In this document: positions 31,842 to 33,472 of the stretch, piece by piece
Layout: every line of letters starts with the position of its first letter
Numbering within the stretch: the first letter of the stretch is position 1
The notes under the pieces: generated by a model
What the model saw: only the letters and a program-made list of their open reading frames with translations
Told to the model about the DNA's origin: nothing
Databases searched by the model: none
Assembly: GCA_021162545.1 (NCBI GenBank)
Contig: JAGGYM010000059.1
Span: 1-33,472 of the forward strand
Direction of reading: 5' to 3'
Length of the DNA stretch: 33,472 bases
From: Dehalococcoidia bacterium
GTDB lineage: Bacteria > Chloroflexota > Dehalococcoidia > GIF9 > AB-539-J10
Made by a program: the position numbers and the translations under genes

Positions 31842-32414
31842 ATGAGCGAGTCCTTTGAGCGAGTTGGCAATGTGGATGTCGTCCACTATGAGTTTACCCT
31901 CGATGCGGGAGAAGCCGGGGGCAGAACCACCAGGATATTGATGAGGCATGACAAGAAAATCGAGGTGGACATACCTGCTGGAGTGGTAACGGGCAGCGTC
32001 GTCAGACTGAGCAATGCGCTGCAGTTAACCGATGGCCGCCAGGGAGATATCCTGATCCACATCAAGGTCAAGGGAGAAGCAATGCCAGCAATGGTTCTGG
32101 AGGTGAAGGACGATAATTTTGAGGGCGAAATTTTGAAATCTACCGTGCCCGTGGTGGTCGATTTCTGGGCTCCCTGGTGTGGCCCCTGCCGCGCTATTGC
32201 CCCCATAACGGAAAAACTGGCCAAAGAATACGAGGGCAGGCTCAAGTTCTGCAGGGTAAATGTTGACGAGAACCGCCTGGTTGCAGGAAAGTACATGATC
32301 CAGAGCATACCGCTGCTGCTCTTCTTCAAGAACGGCAGGGTGGTCGACCAGAGCCTTGGTGCCGTTCCCGAGTCCCTGCTCAGGACAAAGGCAGATGCCC
32401 TGATCTGGCATTGA
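31842..32414 (+). CDS. Thioredoxin with N-terminal DnaJ-C-terminal-domain-like segment
   Basis: The 190-residue protein has a thioredoxin domain from about residue 84 (MVLEVKDDNFEGEIL, then VDFWAPWCGPCRAIAP) with active-site C113-G-P-C116 and the cis-Pro segment SIPLLLFFKNG. The first 80 residues read KKIEVDIPAGVVTGSVVRLSNALQ and GDILIHIKVKGE, closely like the strand and loop pattern of DnaJ C-terminal domains (compare SIPGGADSGYRIRI in the dnaJ just upstream). The product should be a cytosolic disulfide reductase that also binds unfolded chains or DnaJ clients; this is inference. Start ATG at 31842 follows GGAAG. Confidence 0.85.
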   Translation: MSESFERVGNVDVVHYEFTLDAGEAGGRTTRILMRHDKKIEVDIPAGVVTGSVVRLSNALQLTDGRQGDILIHIKVKGEAMPAMVLEVKDDNFEGEILKSTVPVVVDFWAPWCGPCRAIAPITEKLAKEYEGRLKFCRVNVDENRLVAGKYMIQSIPLLLFFKNGRVVDQSLGAVPESLLRTKADALIWH

Positions 32415-32427
32415 GAAGCCCTCCGGG

Positions 32428-33228
32428 CTACATGCCGAGCAGTTTCTCCATTACCTGAGGGAAGCTATCTCCCTTCTCTTTATCAACTACCCAGTCTGCG
32501 GCGTCGATAACCTGACGGGGCGAATTGGAGTCGATGACGATTCCCAACCCTGCCCACCGGAGCATGCCGATATCGTTGATACCGTCCCCGATAGCCACGG
32601 TCTGGCTCTGCTTCACGCCCAGATACCGGGCCAGATGTTCCAGCGCTTTGCCCTTGCCCGACTGGGGGTGTCCAATCTCACAGAAGGTAGAGTAGGATTT
32701 GGTAACGAGCAGGCTTGAGCTGAATTCGGCCTCGAGCTGGAGCACCAGACGGGCAACGTTCTCCGGCTCTCCTATGGCAACTATCTCGGTGGGCTTTTTC
32801 TTGAGGGAGGCAATTATGTCATCGACGAGACTGAATCCAACCCCGTTGCGCTGGGCATACTCCTTTACCCTTTCCGTGACTTCGTCCAGGTACAGCTCAT
32901 CATCGAGGTAGAAATAGGGAAGCAGGTTCGCCCGGCGGATTCGCCTGATTACCTCACGGGCAATCTGCAGCGGCAAAAGCTTGTGCCACAATTCCTTCCC
33001 ATCCCAGGCATCTTTAATCAGAGACCCCTGGTAGCATATAAGTGGAATCCTGATTCCCAGTTCCCTGGCAAAACGGGCACTGGGCCGATACATGCGACCG
33101 GTAGCGAGCGTGACCATCATCCCTGCGCCAAGGGCATGCTGAATGGCCTCCCTGTCGCCGGCGGAGATATCGCCATCCTGGTGCACAATGGTGCCATCCA
33201 GGTCAACCGCAATGAGCTTGTATTTCAA
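32428..33228 (-). CDS. Cof-type HAD-IIB phosphatase
   Basis: The 266-residue product has the HAD motifs: DLDGT near the N-terminus with the nucleophile and acid Asp, TGR as motif II, a Lys in SGKGKALEHLARY as motif III and GDGINDIGML as motif IV. A Cof-type cap lies between motifs II and III. Members dephosphorylate sugar phosphates, flavin or pyridoxal phosphate; the substrate is not determined. I chose the TTG at 33228, giving M-K-Y-K-L-I-A-V-D-L-D-G with GAGGAG 6 bases upstream; a TTG at 33285 in the same frame lacks a site. It lies 62 bases after an AIR-synthase-like gene. Confidence 0.9.
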   Translation of the reverse strand: MKYKLIAVDLDGTIVHQDGDISAGDREAIQHALGAGMMVTLATGRMYRPSARFARELGIRIPLICYQGSLIKDAWDGKELWHKLLPLQIAREVIRRIRRANLLPYFYLDDELYLDEVTERVKEYAQRNGVGFSLVDDIIASLKKKPTEIVAIGEPENVARLVLQLEAEFSSSLLVTKSYSTFCEIGHPQSGKGKALEHLARYLGVKQSQTVAIGDGINDIGMLRWAGLGIVIDSNSPRQVIDAADWVVDKEKGDSFPQVMEKLLGM

Positions 33229-33234
33229 AAGCAA

Positions 33235-33240
33235 CTCCTC
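33235..33240 (-). promoter_or_regulatory. Ribosome binding site deciding the HAD phosphatase start
   Basis: GAGGAG on the minus strand sits 6 bases before the TTG at 33228 and favours the start that matches the family N-terminus. Confidence 0.7.
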
Positions 33241-33290
33241 TGCATCATGAAGGTCTATTTTCTCATTATCTGACGGAAGAGACAAAGTTT

Positions 33291-33472
33291 TCAGGAGGCG
33301 CGGCTCCGGTCATCCAGAAACCTGGCCAGCTCGTCTCGCTCGAAGTGGGGCAACTCTCTTGTCCGCGTCGCAGTGCGCATCATGACTCCTTCCTCTGCCG
33401 CCGTCACACTGCCTATCACGGTGGCGTTTATTCCAGCCTCCCCAAGGGCACTCAGAAGCGCGGAGGTCTCAG
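33291..33472 (-). CDS. C-terminus of an AIR-synthase/HypE-like protein (5' end outside window)
   Basis: The minus-strand frame runs open to the right edge and ends at the TGA at 33291-33293. The visible 59 residues read ETSALLSALGEAGINATVIG, then TAAEEGVM, and close with LPHFERDELARFL. This is the usual ending of AIR-synthase-related proteins (the HypE/PurM fold), in which the small-molecule-binding C-terminal domain carries EAGI.A.VIG. The rest of the gene is outside the window, so the exact family member cannot be stated. It is followed by the HAD phosphatase gene. Confidence 0.7.
   Translation of the reverse strand, partial: ETSALLSALGEAGINATVIGSVTAAEEGVMMRTATRTRELPHFERDELARFLDDRSRAS

Noticed and set aside
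1-33472. CRISPR array
   Set aside because: No regularly spaced identical repeats with unique spacers were found; the tandem repeats at 31642-31771 are degenerate and few.

Overview
The window reads as bacterial chromosome with mixed GC content and short intergenic gaps. Several genes start with TTG or GTG behind strong Shine-Dalgarno sites. The gene mix points to a Gram-positive-like or Chloroflexota (Dehalococcoidia-like) anaerobe: HspR-type heat-shock control beside clpB and dnaJ, a DtxR-feoA-feoB operon, DegV, dodecin, a two-domain universal stress protein and an AIR-synthase-like protein next to a Cof-type phosphatase. That placement is inference from gene content; there is no rRNA or other phylogenetic marker here. 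I saw no tRNA, rRNA, CRISPR array or transposase gene.

Layout. 1-7.3 kb: the end of a zinc-ribbon/PH-like protein cut by the left edge, an acyl-CoA thioesterase, DegV, a patch of dispersed repeats, a small cupin, a lone HicB-like protein, dodecin, and a dtxR-feoA-feoB ferrous-iron operon behind a candidate DtxR-type operator, then a minimal zincin. 7.3-18.1 kb looks accessory and, by eye, AT-richer. It holds an 81-bp inverted-repeat element, an HTH antitoxin with a truncated PIN toxin, a TPR protein fused to a pRiA4b-ORF3-like domain, and a glycosyltransferase/GH15 glucoamylase pair. It ends with an operon of nucleotidyltransferase (MNT), HEPN protein and a 1339-residue single-chain restriction-modification enzyme.

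18.4-26.3 kb: tandem universal stress protein with an AhpD-like protein, a 29-residue membrane peptide too short for usual gene calling, a large lipoprotein serine hydrolase, a racemase-family protein with an ABC-F ATPase, and a cis-prenyltransferase. 26.4-32.4 kb is a protein-quality-control block: Hsp20 under one MerR/HspR-like regulator, and divergently HspR-ClpB-DnaJ, followed by a thioredoxin carrying an N-terminal segment like the DnaJ C-terminal domain. Two consensus sigma-70 promoters sit back to back between the heat-shock operons, and one overlaps a HAIR-like inverted repeat. The right end has a Cof-type HAD phosphatase and the C-terminus of an AIR-synthase/HypE-like protein.

The most notable points are the MNT-HEPN pair coupled to the restriction-modification gene with a triple half-site over its promoter, the DnaJ-CTD/thioredoxin fusion, the HAIR-like operator with paired HspR-type regulators, the out-of-frame duplication at the 3' end of the glycosyltransferase gene, and the hidden 29-residue membrane peptide.
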